Positions 9,528 through 18,629 of a stretch of 64,000 nucleotides of DNA are shown here, one piece after another; positions within the stretch are counted from its first letter, which is position 1; the number at the start of each line of letters is the position of its first letter. The notes under the pieces are model-generated. The model was not told the origin of the DNA and made no database searches. It saw only the letters and a list, made by a program, of their open reading frames with translations. The DNA is from Bacteroides ndongoniae. Lineage in GTDB: Bacteria; Bacteroidota; Bacteroidia; Bacteroidales; Bacteroidaceae. A program made the position numbers and the translations under genes. Location of the stretch: NCBI RefSeq assembly GCF_900108345.1, contig NZ_FNVV01000014.1, positions 1,411,664 through 1,475,663 on the forward strand, in the 5' to 3' direction.

Positions 9528-10319
9528 ATGATAGAAACAGATCACATATACCACATGGACTGCCTGAAAGGAATGAACCAAATGGCAGACAACAGTGTAG
9601 ATGCCATCATTGCCGACCTACCGTATGGTGTACTGAACAGCAGAAACCATTCAGCAGTATGGGACAAACAACTTCCCTTGGACCTGCTGTGGGAACAATA
9701 TCTTCGTATTGCCAAGCCGGAGAGTCCCATCATCCTGTTTTCACAAGGCATGTTTACAGCAAAGCTGATGCTTTCGCAACCACAAATGTGGAGGTATAAC
9801 CTTGTATGGCATAAGGACAGGGTAACAGGACACTTGAACGCCAACCGGATGCCGCTGCGCCAGCATGAGGATATTATAATCTTCTACAGGCACCAACCAG
9901 TTTATCATCCGCAGATGAAGCCCAGCCTGCCGGAGCAAAGAAACCACAGCCGCCGGAAAACAGAAGGATTTACCAACCGGTGCTATGGCAAGACAGAACT
10001 GTCTCCCATACGTATGGCTGATGACAAATATCCCACTTCGGTAATCGCCATACCCAAGGAACACCGTAAGGGCACATTCTATCATCCGACGCAAAAGCCG
10101 GTAGCCTTGCTGGAATATCTGATACGAACCTATACGGACGAAAAAGACATAGTTCTGGACAATTGCATAGGCTCGGGCACAACTGCAGTAGCCGCAATCC
10201 GGACAGGGCGACATTATATAGGCTTTGAAACCGAAAAGAGCTATTATGAGATAGCCCAAAAACGTGTTGACGAAGAGCTGCAGCAACATAATACTGAAAT
10301 ACAGGCAACAAAAGAATAA
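9528..10319 (+). CDS. Solitary site-specific DNA methyltransferase (beta-class order)
   Basis: A 263-residue N6-adenine/N4-cytosine methyltransferase. Motif IV appears as ADLPYGVL near residue 31 (DLPY in place of DPPY) and the AdoMet-binding motif LDNCIGSGTTAVAAI near residue 205, so catalytic motif precedes binding motif, as in beta-class enzymes. YHPTQKPVALLEYLIRTY lies before motif I as usual. It sits 6 bp after traM and 17 bp before traN without a restriction partner, which suggests an anti-restriction or regulatory role. It is the second methyltransferase inside the transfer operon. Confidence 0.88.
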   Translation: MIETDHIYHMDCLKGMNQMADNSVDAIIADLPYGVLNSRNHSAVWDKQLPLDLLWEQYLRIAKPESPIILFSQGMFTAKLMLSQPQMWRYNLVWHKDRVTGHLNANRMPLRQHEDIIIFYRHQPVYHPQMKPSLPEQRNHSRRKTEGFTNRCYGKTELSPIRMADDKYPTSVIAIPKEHRKGTFYHPTQKPVALLEYLIRTYTDEKDIVLDNCIGSGTTAVAAIRTGRHYIGFETEKSYYEIAQKRVDEELQQHNTEIQATKE

Positions 10320-10336
10320 TAAAAGGACAAAACGAA

Positions 10337-11194
10337 ATGTATATGAACTTGAAAAGAACAATAATGGTATTATTCCTCGCAACGGGGCTGTTTGCCGGAC
10401 GTGAGGTGCTGGCACAGCGTACCTATGAAGAGATGGAACATCTGACAGTAAACGAACAGGTTACAACCGTGATTACAGCATCCGAACCCATACGTTTTGT
10501 AGATATCTCTACTGAAAAAATTGTTGGGGATCAGCCCATAGACAACATTATCCGCCTAAAGCCAAAAGAAGCCGGGCATGAAGACGGTGACATACTTGCT
10601 ATTGTGACTATCGTAACAGAACGCTACCGTACGCAATATGCCTTACTCTATACAACCCGGATGCGGGAAGCTGTTACGGACAAAGAGGTGCTTTTACAAG
10701 AACGTGAAGCCTTCAACAATCCGGCAGTTTCGATGCCACTTGCCGATATGGCCCGATTTGCCAGACGTATCTGGAATTCACCGGCCAAAATCAGGAACGT
10801 AGCAAGCAAAGAGCATCGGATGGTCATGCGCCTGAATAACATCTATTCAGTAGGTGATTATTTTTTCATAGACTTCTCCATTGAAAACAAGACCAACATC
10901 CGCTTTGACATTGACGAAATACGTATCAAACTTGCCGACAAGAAAGTAACAAAAGCCACCAATTCACAGGTAATCGAACTGGCACCGGCTCTTGTTCTGG
11001 AACCTGGCAAGACATTCAGACACGGTTACCGTAACGTGATTGCCATAAAGAAACTGACATTTCCCAATGACAAGGTGCTGACCATTGAAATGACAGAGAA
11101 GCAGATAAGCGGACGCAACATCAGTCTGAACATAGATTATGAAGATGTCCTTTCGGCCGATTCGTTTAATTCTAATCTTTTGGAGGAGGAATAG
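10337..11194 (+). CDS. traN: Conjugative transposon protein TraN
   Basis: A 285-residue exported protein of the Bacteroides TraN family, with VirB9-like position after traM. The N-terminus is a signal peptide (LKRTIMVLFLATGLFAGREVLAQ) and the remainder is rich in beta strand. Recognisable parts are VTTVITASEPIRFVDIS, RLNNIYSVGDYFFIDFSIENKTN and the C-terminal KTFRHGYRNVIAIKKLTFP segment. It is expected to form the outer ring of the channel together with TraM and TraO. MNLKRT at 10343 is an alternative start. Confidence 0.88.
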   Translation: MYMNLKRTIMVLFLATGLFAGREVLAQRTYEEMEHLTVNEQVTTVITASEPIRFVDISTEKIVGDQPIDNIIRLKPKEAGHEDGDILAIVTIVTERYRTQYALLYTTRMREAVTDKEVLLQEREAFNNPAVSMPLADMARFARRIWNSPAKIRNVASKEHRMVMRLNNIYSVGDYFFIDFSIENKTNIRFDIDEIRIKLADKKVTKATNSQVIELAPALVLEPGKTFRHGYRNVIAIKKLTFPNDKVLTIEMTEKQISGRNISLNIDYEDVLSADSFNSNLLEEE

Positions 11195-11196
11195 CC

Positions 11197-11703
11197 ATGA
11201 AAAAGATGATTTGTTTTTCCCTCTTGTGCATGTTCCTCTGTATAAGCGTATCGGCGCAACGTAACAGCGGCCGTCTTTTGCTTGGTACCGGACTATTATA
11301 CAAGAACGGTATGGAAGCTACACTCGCCTACGAACATGAGGTAAACTACAGACACACATGGGAGTTTTTTGCCAACGGCTATCTGCAATGGACGGACTGC
11401 GGAACCTGCGGACATGTATGTCCGGAAAGTTTCTGGAGGAATTATCGCACCTGGGGAGTCGGAATCGCATACAAGCCCTGCGTAATCAGAGGACGTAACC
11501 ACTACGGAAGTCTTCGCATTGGAGGTTCAGGAGGAAGTGACACACAGAAATTCGTGGCAGGAATACATCTGGGCTATGAGCATAACTATGTACTACGCTC
11601 AGGCTGGACTTTTTACTGGCAGGTAAAAAACGACGTGATGATCAATGGAGCTGACCTGTTTCGTACAGGTATAGCACTGGGTGTAAAACTACCGATAAAA
11701 TAA
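11197..11703 (+). CDS. traO: Conjugative transposon protein TraO
   Basis: A 168-residue exported beta-rich protein. The signal peptide ends in VSAQ, and the mature part has glycine- and aromatic-rich strands that look like a small outer-membrane barrel (LLLGTGLLYKNG, TWGVGIAYKP, FVAGIHLGYEHNY, C-terminal GIALGVKLPIK). The cysteine cluster CGTCGHVCPE near residue 65 is characteristic of Bacteroides TraO. It starts 3 bp after traN, with GGAGGAG as ribosome binding site. Confidence 0.88.
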   Translation: MKKMICFSLLCMFLCISVSAQRNSGRLLLGTGLLYKNGMEATLAYEHEVNYRHTWEFFANGYLQWTDCGTCGHVCPESFWRNYRTWGVGIAYKPCVIRGRNHYGSLRIGGSGGSDTQKFVAGIHLGYEHNYVLRSGWTFYWQVKNDVMINGADLFRTGIALGVKLPIK

Positions 11704-11711
11704 GGGAAAAG

Positions 11712-12383
11712 ATGAAAGGAAAGACTATAACAAGAATCTGCCGGTTGTTGCCGGCAACGCTGATTGCCGCAATGCTGACAGCTTGTGATGCACACATCGA
11801 GGAAACAGACATGACTGTACGTCCAGGACATATCCTTTGTGAAGACGGTTCGACTGTACCTTATGAAATGTACGACAAGACAAAGGAAAAAGCTATCGCT
11901 GTAGTATTTGACACAGGCATCCGTGACGGTCAAAAAGGAATTGGGTATGCCGTCTATCTCTGGGAATTTAAGGAACAGGCGTTTGCAGACAGTCTGGGTA
12001 TCGAACAAGGAACATCTGCCAATACAGATGCCTATGACGGCAATGCCAATACATTTGCCCTCTACGACACAAATGAGACTGCCTCTCCCATGGCAGAATC
12101 CGTGCTTGACATGTGGAGATACGGACAGAGTGCCTTTATCCCTTCAGTAGCAGAGATGCGCTTGCTGTACACTGCCCGCCAGACTATAAACCCCGTAATA
12201 GAGCTATGCGGTGGAGATCCGCTTCCGGAAACCTCCGAGGACTGCTGGTATTGGACTTCGACAGAAGTGGATGGACAGCAGACGGCAAAAGCCTGGCTCT
12301 ATTCGTTAGGCAGCGGAGCAATGCAGGAAACACCGAAGACACAAGCTCACCGTATAAGACCTATTGTCTCTCTGAACAAATAA
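11712..12383 (+). CDS. Lipoprotein with FISUMP/Lcl-like C-terminal domain
   Basis: A 223-residue lipoprotein. The N-terminal signal ends in the lipobox LTAC, with acylated Cys near residue 25. The C-terminal half (FIPSVAEMRLLYTARQ ... CWYWTSTE ... AWLYSLGSG ... HRIRPIVSL) resembles the formylglycine-enzyme/C-type-lectin-like fold of DUF1566, Lcl and fibrobacter-type domains, common in surface proteins of Bacteroidales. It follows traO by 8 bp and could be a surface-exposed part of the mating apparatus, for example an adhesin or exclusion factor; this role is inferred. Confidence 0.65.
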   Translation: MKGKTITRICRLLPATLIAAMLTACDAHIEETDMTVRPGHILCEDGSTVPYEMYDKTKEKAIAVVFDTGIRDGQKGIGYAVYLWEFKEQAFADSLGIEQGTSANTDAYDGNANTFALYDTNETASPMAESVLDMWRYGQSAFIPSVAEMRLLYTARQTINPVIELCGGDPLPETSEDCWYWTSTEVDGQQTAKAWLYSLGSGAMQETPKTQAHRIRPIVSLNK

Positions 12384-12441
12384 AAATAGAGAACAACTCG
12401 AAAACGGTTATCATCATACACAAACACACTCAATAAAGATT

Positions 12442-14627
12442 ATGGAAGAAAGTAAAGAGTTGCAGGGATTCTACAGAATATTCCGGGCTGTAATCTATAT
12501 ATCCGTGCTTATGGAATTCTTTGAATATGCACTGGAGCCGGCCCTGCTTGACAGTTGGAGCGGAATATTGTGTGACATACACGGACGTATCAAGCGCTGG
12601 ATGATATATAATGACGGACACCTGGTGTACAGCAAGGTAGCAACCTTCCTGCTCATCTGTATCACCTGTATCGGCACCCGCAACAAAAAACAGCTGGAAT
12701 TTGATGCCCGGCGAATGGTGCTGTATCCGCTTGTGGGCGGTGTAGGGCTGATTGTACTGTCCGTATGGCTGTTCGGATATAAAATGGGCATGCGGCTGTA
12801 CACCTTGCCGCTGAACATTTGGCTCTACATGGCAACCTCACTTGCCGGTGTCATACTGGCGCATATTGCCCTTGACAACATTTCAAAGTTCCTGAAGGAC
12901 GGGCTGATGAAAGACAGGTTCAACTTCGAGAACGAGAGTTTTGAGCAGAGCGAGGAAATACAGGAAAACAAATACAGTGTAAATATCCCCATGCGCTACT
13001 ACTATAAAGGTAAATTCCGCAAGGGCTGGGTAAGCATAAGCAACCCCTTTCGCGGGACATGGGTAGTAGGTACACCGGGTAGTGGTAAGACATTTTCAAT
13101 CATCGAACCATTTATCAGACAGCACTCTGCCAAGGGATTCGCTATGGTCGTGTACGATTATAAGTTCCCTACCTTGGCGACAAAACTGTATTATCATTAC
13201 AAGAAGAACCAGAAACTCGGCAAGCTGCCAAAAGGCTGCAAGTTCAACATCATCAACTTTGTGGATGTAGAATACAGCCGTCGTGTGAACCCCATACAGG
13301 CAAAGTATATAAACAATCTGGCCGCCGCCAGCGAAACTGCCGAGACCTTGCTTGAATCATTGCAGAAAGGAAAGAAGGAAGGAGGTGGCGGAAGCGACCA
13401 ATTCTTCCAGACCTCCGCTGTGAACTTTCTGGCAGCTTGCATTTACTTTTTTGTCAACTATGAGAGAGAACCCTACGACAAGGACGGTAACATGCTGTAT
13501 GCTGAGAAACGTCAGGATCCTGAAACAAAATTCTGGAAGCCGACCGGCGTGGTACGTGACAAGAAAGACGGCAATATTGTAGAACCTGCTTACTGGCTGG
13601 GGAAATACTCGGATATGCCACACATCTTGTCATTCCTGAACGAGAGCTACCAGACCATCTTCGAGGTATTGGAAACAGACAATGAGGTGGCTCCCCTTCT
13701 TGGCCCGTTCCAAACGGCTTTCAAGAACAAGGCCATGGAGCAGCTGGAAGGTATGATCGGTACCTTGAGAGTATATACCTCCCGTCTGGCTACCAAGGAA
13801 TCATATTGGATATTCCACAAGGACGGGGACGATTTCGACCTGAAAGTAAGTGACCCGAAGGACCCAAGCTACCTGCTCATAGCCAACGATCCGGAAATGG
13901 AAAGTATCATAGGTGCGCTGAACGCCCTTATCCTGAACCGCCTTGTAACCCGTGTGAATACCGGACAGGGCAAGAATATCCCAGTGAGCATCATCGTGGA
14001 CGAGCTGCCGACACTATATTTCCACAAGATAGACCGGCTATAGGAACAGCACGAAGCAACAAGGTAAGCGTGACGCTGGGATTCCAAGAACTGCCGCAGC
14101 TTGAAGCCGACTACGGCAAGGTTGGTATGCAGAAAATTATCACTACAGTGGGTAACGTGGTAAGCGGTTCTGCTCGCTCGAAAGAAACACTGGAATGGCT
14201 GTCGAATGACATCTTCGGAAAAGTGGTTCAGCTGAAAAAAGGCGTAACCATAGACCGCGACAAGACAAGTATCAACCTGAACGAGAATATGGACAGCCTG
14301 GTACCTGCATCAAAGATATCCGACATGCCTACCGGATGGATATGCGGACAGACAGCCCGTGACTTTGTGAAAACAAAGGTAGGAAACGGAGGAACAATGA
14401 ACATTCAGGAATCAGAAGAATTCAAGACCACAAAGTTCTTCTGTAAAACGGATTTCGATATGGAAGAAATAAAGAAAGAAGAAGCCGGATATGTACCACT
14501 GCCCAAATTTTATACATTCAATTCAAGGGATGAAAGGGAACGCATCCTGTACAAAAACTTTGTACAGGTAGGACTGGATGTGAAGGAAATGATTAAGGAT
14601 GTACTAAACAAACGCGGAGCAAAATGA
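12442..14627 (+). pseudogene. VirD4/TraG-type coupling protein, frameshifted after Walker B
   Basis: A type IV coupling protein that should carry the relaxosome to the channel. The first frame (533 aa) has membrane segments near residues 70-125, Walker A (GTPGSGKTFSIIEPF) near 212 and Walker B (VSIIVDELPTLYF) near 520, then stops at 14041-14043. The C-terminal part (SNKVSVTLGFQELPQLEADYG ... ETLEWLSNDIFGK) continues in another frame to 14627. Adding one A in CTATAGG (CTA ATA GGA) restores DRLIGTARSNKVSV, so a 1-base deletion is the simplest cause. A stand-alone ORF from GTG 14070 encodes the tail. Either the gene is inactive or the base is an assembly error; there is no obvious slippery site. 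Confidence 0.85.
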
Positions 14628-14976
14628 AGCATAGAAAAATATTTATCTTCATGCTGATGATAGCGGCTATGACGACAGTATATGGGCAGGAAAGGTACAG
14701 AGCAAAACCGGCATCCACCCAACTGTCCATATACAGTCTTCCACCGCTGGAAAGGGCTATAAGTTGTATAAAATTCTATGAAGGTTGGCATGGGGAAAAA
14801 AGACACTGGCCTTATGTTGGATGGGGACATAAGGTCCTTCCCGGAGAGAGATTTACCAACGACATCACAAAAGCTCAGGGAGATTCTATCTTAAGAGCGG
14901 ACATGATGAAACTTTGCCGTTTATTCAGTAAATTTGGCCATGATTCAGTGCTTTTAGCCTGTCTGGCATACCAGGT
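14624..14976 (+). pseudogene. GH24 lysozyme, 5' part (split by RIT element)
   Basis: The N-terminal ~118 residues of a phage-type (GH24) lysozyme common at this place in Bacteroides conjugative elements. It has a signal peptide ending TVYGQ, the catalytic glutamate region (IKFYEGWHG) and YVGWGHKVLPGE. It should cleave peptidoglycan so the channel can cross the wall. The reading frame runs into the RIT element at about 14977 and stops at 15004 after eight foreign residues. The missing C-terminus is at 18630-18810; joining at CAGGT|GGGAGCC restores YQVGAYRLLG. Confidence 0.88.
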
Positions 14977-14977
14977 T

Positions 14978-15005
14978 GGTTATGTAAGCAATTTTATTAT
15001 GTAAA
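14978..15005. repeat. RIT left terminal inverted repeat (28 bp)
   Basis: This begins GGTTATGTAAGC and is the perfect reverse complement of 18575-18602. It contains two direct copies of the 9-bp motif TTATGTAA(G/A), at 14980-14988 and 14997-15005, 17 bp apart, which is a likely recombinase-binding arrangement. The first copy abuts the interrupted lysozyme codons. Confidence 0.9.
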
Positions 15006-15067
15006 AAGCATCTGTTAATTATCTGATTATTAACTTTGTAGTTATTGAATTGTTTACATTATATTTA

Positions 15068-15108
15068 ATAGAGTGAAGAGAATTTTAAACTAATACTCTT
15101 CACTCTAT
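15068..15108 (-). terminator. Hairpin after ritC
   Basis: A perfect 13-bp stem (ATAGAGTGAAGAG paired with CTCTTCACTCTAT) with a 15-nt loop lies 10 bp beyond the ritC stop codon and before the left repeat. It would end transcription of the recombinase operon inside the element; the U-run is weak, so it may also act against incoming traffic. Confidence 0.6.
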
Positions 15109-15117
15109 TCTATTCCT

Positions 15118-16140
15118 CTATTTATATTTTACTTGTAAAGCTTTTAGGAATTCCATTAAATCTCCGTCTTTTTGCCATGTAGTTTTGCTTTCTTGAATAA
15201 TACCAGAAGTCAGTTTCTTCAATGCCTGTTCTTTTATTTTTTCACTTGCCCTGGCATATATTTCCGTTGTTGTTGTAGAAGTATGTCCAAGAAAGTCACG
15301 AATATAAACGAGATTTATACCTGCTTCCAGCATATGCATAGCTTTTGAATGTCGAAAAGTATGACAAGATATATTATTGGGTATCAACTCTGAATATTGT
15401 TTCCTTGCATTTTCTGCATGTCTTTTCACAATATCTAATACAGCCATTCTTGTCAACCTTTCTCCTTTGGGATTAGGGAATAATGGATGACATCTATATT
15501 GTGCTGCAAAAAGATTGTTTTCGTCCATATACAACCTTAAATTTTTCACTTGGTTGGTAGAGAGAGGAACTACTCTGATTTTATTACCTTTCCCATGTAA
15601 TTTTACAGTCGTAGTTTCTCCTAATCTTATATTTTCCGGGGTGAGGTTTATGATTTCTTGAACCCTGGCACCGCTGTCGTATAATAGCCCCATAAGAACA
15701 AAGTCTCTACGCCCTTTGCGAGTTGATAAATCCGGTTGTTCAAGCAATACCCTTACTCCTTCCGTAGTCAGATAAGACATTTCCTTAAAAGGTGTCTTTT
15801 TCTGTTTGATACTCAATATAGCTTGCCAATAAGCCATACCCTTAACCTCACGATATTGAAGAAATTTAAAAAATGACCGTAAGGCGCATAAACGGTTGTT
15901 CCTTGTTGATATTGAACATTTTCTTGTATCTTCCAGCCAATGTAAAAATCCCAAAACTCTTTCTTTTGTAAATTCTTTAAGGCATAGTTTTTCCGGAGCT
16001 ATTAGTTCAATTTTATACATGTATTGTATAAAAAGCATAAATGTTACACTATATTGTTTTACCGTTTGATAGGAACAACCACATTCCATTGTGAGATAAC
16101 GGTTTAAATAATCTGTGAGATATTTTCCAAAATCTGTCAT
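15118..16140 (-). CDS. ritC: Tyrosine recombinase RitC of the RIT trio
   Basis: The third recombinase of the trio (340 aa from ATG 16140; an in-frame TTG at 16170 would overlap ritB). It has an N-terminal SAM-like core-binding domain (DYLNRYLTMECGCSYQTVKQY) and a catalytic domain with all expected residues: Arg in DSGARVQEI, Lys in HGKGNKIR, HTFRH, the LGH motif and the nucleophile Tyr in TTEIYARA. The C-terminus has a further ~30 residues. It acts on the TTATGTAAA-type ends, presumably together with RitA and RitB. Confidence 0.88.
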   Translation of the reverse strand: MTDFGKYLTDYLNRYLTMECGCSYQTVKQYSVTFMLFIQYMYKIELIAPEKLCLKEFTKERVLGFLHWLEDTRKCSISTRNNRLCALRSFFKFLQYREVKGMAYWQAILSIKQKKTPFKEMSYLTTEGVRVLLEQPDLSTRKGRRDFVLMGLLYDSGARVQEIINLTPENIRLGETTTVKLHGKGNKIRVVPLSTNQVKNLRLYMDENNLFAAQYRCHPLFPNPKGERLTRMAVLDIVKRHAENARKQYSELIPNNISCHTFRHSKAMHMLEAGINLVYIRDFLGHTSTTTTEIYARASEKIKEQALKKLTSGIIQESKTTWQKDGDLMEFLKALQVKYK

Positions 16141-16162
16141 AATTCCAAGTCTTAACGCATAA

Positions 16163-17152
16163 CTAATCAATCATTTCATTCATATTAGGGAAAATATGAT
16201 TATGAGCCATATCCACCTGTTCTACAATTTCAGGAAACATAGCCTCTACTATTCTGACATACTTATTTGTGGCTTTAATGGATTGATGTCCCATATATGT
16301 CATTAGTATTAGCATCACATTATGTATATCCTTCCCTGATTTGCATAATTGCACAAATGAATTTACACAGAATGTATGTCGGAGATCGTGTAGACGAGGA
16401 CCTTTTCTATTTTCGTTTCGCATAATACCAGCACGTTCTAATATATGATTGAAATGATTTGAAACAGTCCTTGGTGAGATGGAAGTATCATTACATTTTA
16501 CAAAGAAATAGCTTTCTGGATTAATACTAAACCCAAATTTCTGTTTTTGGGCTACATAATCATGGCACATTAGTACCAAGGAAGGAGAAAGAGGCACATA
16601 CCTGTCTTTCCCATTTTTACATTCTCTAAGCAATAAGCATTCATTTTTGAAATCGATATCACTGTGTTTCAATTTTAGAGCTTCACCTACACGGATTCCT
16701 GTCCCATATAGTAAACGGATTAGGCATGGCATGGAAAATCGGGCTGAATTGACTAAGTGATAATAGGAGTTAATCCTATCACATTCCTTGAAAATCTTCT
16801 CTATTTCATCAGATGTATAAATATAGGGGGTAAAATTTGATTGATGTTTTGGTAATATTGGAATATATGAATTATATCCAATTATTTGCAGGAAAGAAGA
16901 GAATCCTCGAAGAATGACGATCCTATAATAGCGGTTTTCTTCGGACTCTCCAGAAAATTTACAGCACCAGGCATCTGCCAAGTCTTTGGAAATACCAAGG
17001 GCTTTCTCGTTTCTGTCATTAGCAAACTTGTCAAATCGCTTCAACATAAATTCCATTACGGTTGTTTTACAACCTATGTTTTGTTTATATTCTACATATT
17101 GGGTAATTAACCCTGAGAATACGCTGCATAATTTACCAGTTCTCTTTCTCAT
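16163..17152 (-). CDS. ritB: Tyrosine recombinase RitB of the RIT trio
   Basis: The second recombinase of the trio (329 aa). Its start overlaps the end of ritA by 20 bp, indicating translational coupling. Catalytic residues are visible: Arg in GTGIRVGEAL, Lys in CKNGKDRY, HDLRH, MGHQS and Tyr in TNKYVRI. The N-terminal DNA-binding arm includes QYVEYKQNIGCKT. Three different but intact recombinases in one operon is the defining feature of RIT elements. Confidence 0.9.
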   Translation of the reverse strand: MRKRTGKLCSVFSGLITQYVEYKQNIGCKTTVMEFMLKRFDKFANDRNEKALGISKDLADAWCCKFSGESEENRYYRIVILRGFSSFLQIIGYNSYIPILPKHQSNFTPYIYTSDEIEKIFKECDRINSYYHLVNSARFSMPCLIRLLYGTGIRVGEALKLKHSDIDFKNECLLLRECKNGKDRYVPLSPSLVLMCHDYVAQKQKFGFSINPESYFFVKCNDTSISPRTVSNHFNHILERAGIMRNENRKGPRLHDLRHTFCVNSFVQLCKSGKDIHNVMLILMTYMGHQSIKATNKYVRIVEAMFPEIVEQVDMAHNHIFPNMNEMID

Positions 17153-18389
17153 ATATATCTAAATAAAAAAATTCAGGAATTTGAGGAACTTCAAGTGCAC
17201 ATTGTCTTAGATGCTTTAAATCAACTTTCACATAATTTAAAGTGGTTGATAAATTAGAATGTCCAAGTATTTCAGATATAACGCTTGGAGTTTCACCATT
17301 CTCAAACAAGTTAATAGCAAGACTATGACGTAAAGAATGAGGACCGTGTTTACGTGTTGAGATATCTATTTGGGCAGAAAGCATCCATTCAGAAACAATT
17401 CCTGGTAATGCCTGGGGGGAAATTCTTTGGTATGGAGCCATGTGTTCCAAAAAGACATATGGACTGTCAATTTCTGGTCGTCCAAATTTGATATAATCAA
17501 TAATGGCACTTCCAATTTCTTCTGATAATGGAAATGAAACAGGTTTTCCTGTTTTTGTCTGGACAAGGGACAAACGATTGAGTTCCCATTCAAAGTTGGC
17601 GTATGTAACTCCTACTATATCTGAAGCGCGGAGCCCATAACGTGCTGCAAGTAAAATCATTGCATAGTCACGTTTGCCTTTCGGAGAAGACCTGTCTATT
17701 GTGACCAATAATTTCTCTATTTCCTCCTTACTATAATACGATGGCAATTGAGGGTTTCTTGGACGATGGAGACATAATATTTTATCCCAACGAAAAAAAT
17801 TACAATCTCCTAATAAGTTACGTTCACATGAGTATCTAATAAAAGCCCTTACAGAAGATACAACATGAGGCCAAGGACGTTTCTGTCGCTTCAAATCACG
17901 TAAGAATAATAAGCAACTGGGAATGTCAAAGTCTTTAACGAGCTTGTTGTTCTCTTTTAGAAAATTAAACAAATCTCTCAAATACAAGTGATATTTACTT
18001 ACTGTTAGAGGACTTTTAATTCTCCTTTCATGACAAATAAATTCATTGAATTGTATGCCTAAATCTCCTTTGAATTCAAACATGGGACTTCGCGGTGTTG
18101 GTTTTCCAATGATAATTCCTGTATGCAGAACTTCATTCATTATTCTTATATGTCTAACCATGTTCTTCTCAAAATCAGACAGTTGGGCGTATGCAACACC
18201 TTTATGGCGAGTTTTCAAAAAATCTTCCCCTACACGAGCAGAATAGATTTCAATTCTATTTTCCAGCATATAACATTCCAGTTTATTATAACTACTCTTA
18301 AATGCACAAATAGTTAAAGGTGCATAATGTCTTTCACGCAGTTGCTGGACAACTTGTTTCCTTAAATCATAAAAATTACTTTCTTCCAT
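17133..18389 (-). CDS. ritA: Tyrosine recombinase RitA of the RIT trio
   Basis: The first and longest recombinase of the trio (418 aa). Residues 1-100 form an extra N-terminal region, followed by a SAM-like core-binding domain (~120-210) and the catalytic domain with Arg in RYGLRASD, Lys in QTKTGKP, HSLRH, LGHSNL and Tyr in TLNYVKV. The operon begins here; a 14-bp perfect hairpin lies 28 bp upstream of the start. No cargo gene accompanies the trio. Confidence 0.9.
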   Translation of the reverse strand: MEESNFYDLRKQVVQQLRERHYAPLTICAFKSSYNKLECYMLENRIEIYSARVGEDFLKTRHKGVAYAQLSDFEKNMVRHIRIMNEVLHTGIIIGKPTPRSPMFEFKGDLGIQFNEFICHERRIKSPLTVSKYHLYLRDLFNFLKENNKLVKDFDIPSCLLFLRDLKRQKRPWPHVVSSVRAFIRYSCERNLLGDCNFFRWDKILCLHRPRNPQLPSYYSKEEIEKLLVTIDRSSPKGKRDYAMILLAARYGLRASDIVGVTYANFEWELNRLSLVQTKTGKPVSFPLSEEIGSAIIDYIKFGRPEIDSPYVFLEHMAPYQRISPQALPGIVSEWMLSAQIDISTRKHGPHSLRHSLAINLFENGETPSVISEILGHSNLSTTLNYVKVDLKHLRQCALEVPQIPEFFYLDIYEKENW

Positions 18390-18416
18390 AAAAACATTAT
18401 TTATTGTTTGATATTA

Positions 18417-18454
18417 ATTGAAGCTCCATCTATTTGATTTGATGGAGCTTCAAT
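18417..18454. promoter_or_regulatory. Perfect 14-bp stem-loop upstream of ritA
   Basis: ATTGAAGCTCCATC pairs with GATGGAGCTTCAAT around a 10-nt loop, 28 bp before the ritA start. It is too close to the start to be a terminator for ritA itself. It may be an operator, or insulate the recombinases from transcription entering the element. Confidence 0.5.
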
Positions 18455-18574
18455 ATATCTCTTATTAGGAAATAATGCTATGATTTTACCTAATAAGTTA
18501 GGAATATTATGTAAAAAGTAATCCTGTGAAAAATGAATATACTATTTGTTAATCAATGATTTATATTTTCTTTA

Positions 18575-18602
18575 TTTACATAATAAAATTGCTTACATAA
18601 CC
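18575..18602. repeat. RIT right terminal inverted repeat (28 bp)
   Basis: Perfect reverse complement of 14978-15005, with TTTACATAA at 18575-18583 and CTTACATAA at 18592-18600. Unlike the left end, a further palindromic arm pair follows it before the lysozyme sequence resumes. Confidence 0.9.
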
Positions 18603-18606
18603 GACA

Positions 18607-18626
18607 TTATGTAAAAGTTTACATAA
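18607..18626. repeat. Extra palindromic recombinase site at RIT right edge
   Basis: Two 9-bp arms, TTATGTAAA and its reverse complement TTTACATAA, are separated by AG and directly abut the lysozyme flank. The same 9-bp motif forms the terminal repeats, and another copy lies at 18507-18515, so this looks like a recombinase core site present only on the right side. Confidence 0.75.
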
Positions 18627-18629
18627 GGT

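Larger units (their letters stand above)
14977..18629. mobile_element. RIT (recombinase-in-trio) element inserted in lysozyme gene
   Basis: A ~3.65-kb unit holding only three consecutive, same-direction tyrosine recombinase genes, bounded by a perfect 28-bp inverted repeat (14978-15005 and 18575-18602) and further TTATGTAAA motifs. This matches RIT elements, trios of tyrosine recombinases with inverted terminal repeats. The insertion splits the lysozyme gene, and the two halves join in frame if the unit is removed. Both junctions carry AGGT (14973-14976 and 18626-18629), which could be a short target duplication or the crossover core. The base composition is clearly more AT-rich than the transfer genes. 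Confidence 0.88.
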
